Of a stretch of 64,000 bases of DNA, positions 63,925-64,000 are shown in pieces. Position numbers and translations under genes: made by a program. Every line of letters begins with the position of its first letter. The first letter of the stretch is position 1. The notes under the pieces were generated by a model, which searched no databases, was not told where the DNA came from, and saw only the letters and a program-made list of their open reading frames with translations. The DNA is taken from NCBI GenBank assembly GCA_022565355.1, contig JAIUMU010000007.1, positions 45,633 to 109,632 on the forward strand, given 5' to 3'. The DNA is from Idiomarina sp. GTDB taxonomy: Bacteria; Pseudomonadota; Gammaproteobacteria; Enterobacterales; Alteromonadaceae.

Positions 63925-64000
63925 GCCTGGCGGTGTCCTACTCTCACATGGGGAAGCCCCACACTACCATCGGCGCTGACATGTTTCACTTCTGAGTTCG
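63925..64000 (-). rRNA. rrf: 5S ribosomal RNA (3' part, cut by the window edge)
   Basis: The minus strand reads CGAACTCAGAAGTGAAAC, then GCGCCGATGGTAGTGTGGGG, and ends near CGCCAGGC, the conserved 3' two-thirds of gammaproteobacterial 5S rRNA. The rest of the rRNA operon lies to the right and is transcribed towards this window. Confidence 0.96.

Overview
The window looks like a chromosomal segment of a marine gammaproteobacterium of the Alteromonadales, most likely Idiomarinaceae (Idiomarina, Pseudidiomarina or Aliidiomarina). This rests on the gene content and on protein sequences that resemble gammaproteobacterial housekeeping proteins throughout (Cca, RdgB, HemW, TrmB, MutY, YggX, ProB/ProA, MurB-BirA, TmcA). 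It also rests on the carboxynorspermidine-type polyamine genes and on abundant peptidase and amino-acid genes. The genus is an inference. I see no prophage, insertion sequence, integrase or CRISPR array. The DNA is dense, ordinary-looking chromosome with about 62 protein genes, one tRNA and the 3' end of an rRNA operon.

Layout. 1-5.6 kb: a MASE1-GGDEF membrane protein cut by the left edge, an acyl-CoA dehydrogenase, and a type II secretion GspA-GspB fusion. 5.6-13.6 kb: cca, folB-folK, plsY, tsaD, pilT, yggS-proC-yggT and a DUF4426 protein. 13.6-22.5 kb: an NhaP2-type antiporter, rdgB-hemW, trmB, mutY-yggX, proB-proA and tRNA-Phe. 22.6-34.4 kb: a prenylcysteine-methyltransferase-like membrane protein, a Cu+ ATPase (copA), VOC and SGNH proteins, a coupled FAD dehydrogenase/ThDP enzyme pair of unknown substrate, WYL and LysR regulators, cytochrome b561-YceI and a GNAT acetyltransferase. 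34.4-49.4 kb: a dGTPase, rsuA, an iron-sulfur photolyase, a lipocalin, glutamate-type dehydrogenase, fadH, a PQQ sugar dehydrogenase with a membrane partner, two small beta-barrel proteins (one behind a tetranucleotide repeat), an M3 peptidase, a Bcr-type MFS pump and yjdM. 49.5-64 kb: a DUF4442 protein, an NSS transporter, tmcA, prolyl oligopeptidase, carboxynorspermidine synthase and decarboxylase, coaX-birA-murB, yaeQ, an exported sulfide:quinone-reductase-like flavoprotein with a small membrane protein, and a partial 5S rRNA.

How the genes fit together. Secreted or periplasmic peptidases (M3, S9), an NSS amino-acid symporter, a Glu/Leu/Phe/Val dehydrogenase and all three genes of proline synthesis from glutamate (proB, proA, proC) suggest a cell centred on peptide and amino-acid metabolism, with proline perhaps serving as an osmolyte. 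fadH and the acyl-CoA dehydrogenase cover fatty-acid oxidation, and both have FadR-like half-palindromes upstream. Nucleotide and DNA quality control is well represented (rdgB, mutY, dGTPase, photolyase).

Most interesting observations. (1) Eight CAAA repeats lie between a good ribosome-binding site with its ATG and the signal-peptide coding region of a small outer-membrane barrel gene. The frame arithmetic fits a phase-variable switch that is off-frame here. (2) A type II sulfide:quinone reductase homologue carries an N-terminal twin-arginine signal and sits with a small membrane protein. (3) The FAD-dehydrogenase/ThDP-enzyme operon has no assigned function. (4) The only Shine-Dalgarno-like stretch of tsaD is buried in an 11-bp hairpin. 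(5) Key residues are missing in the GGDEF protein, in the HD region of Cca and in the gate of the NSS transporter.
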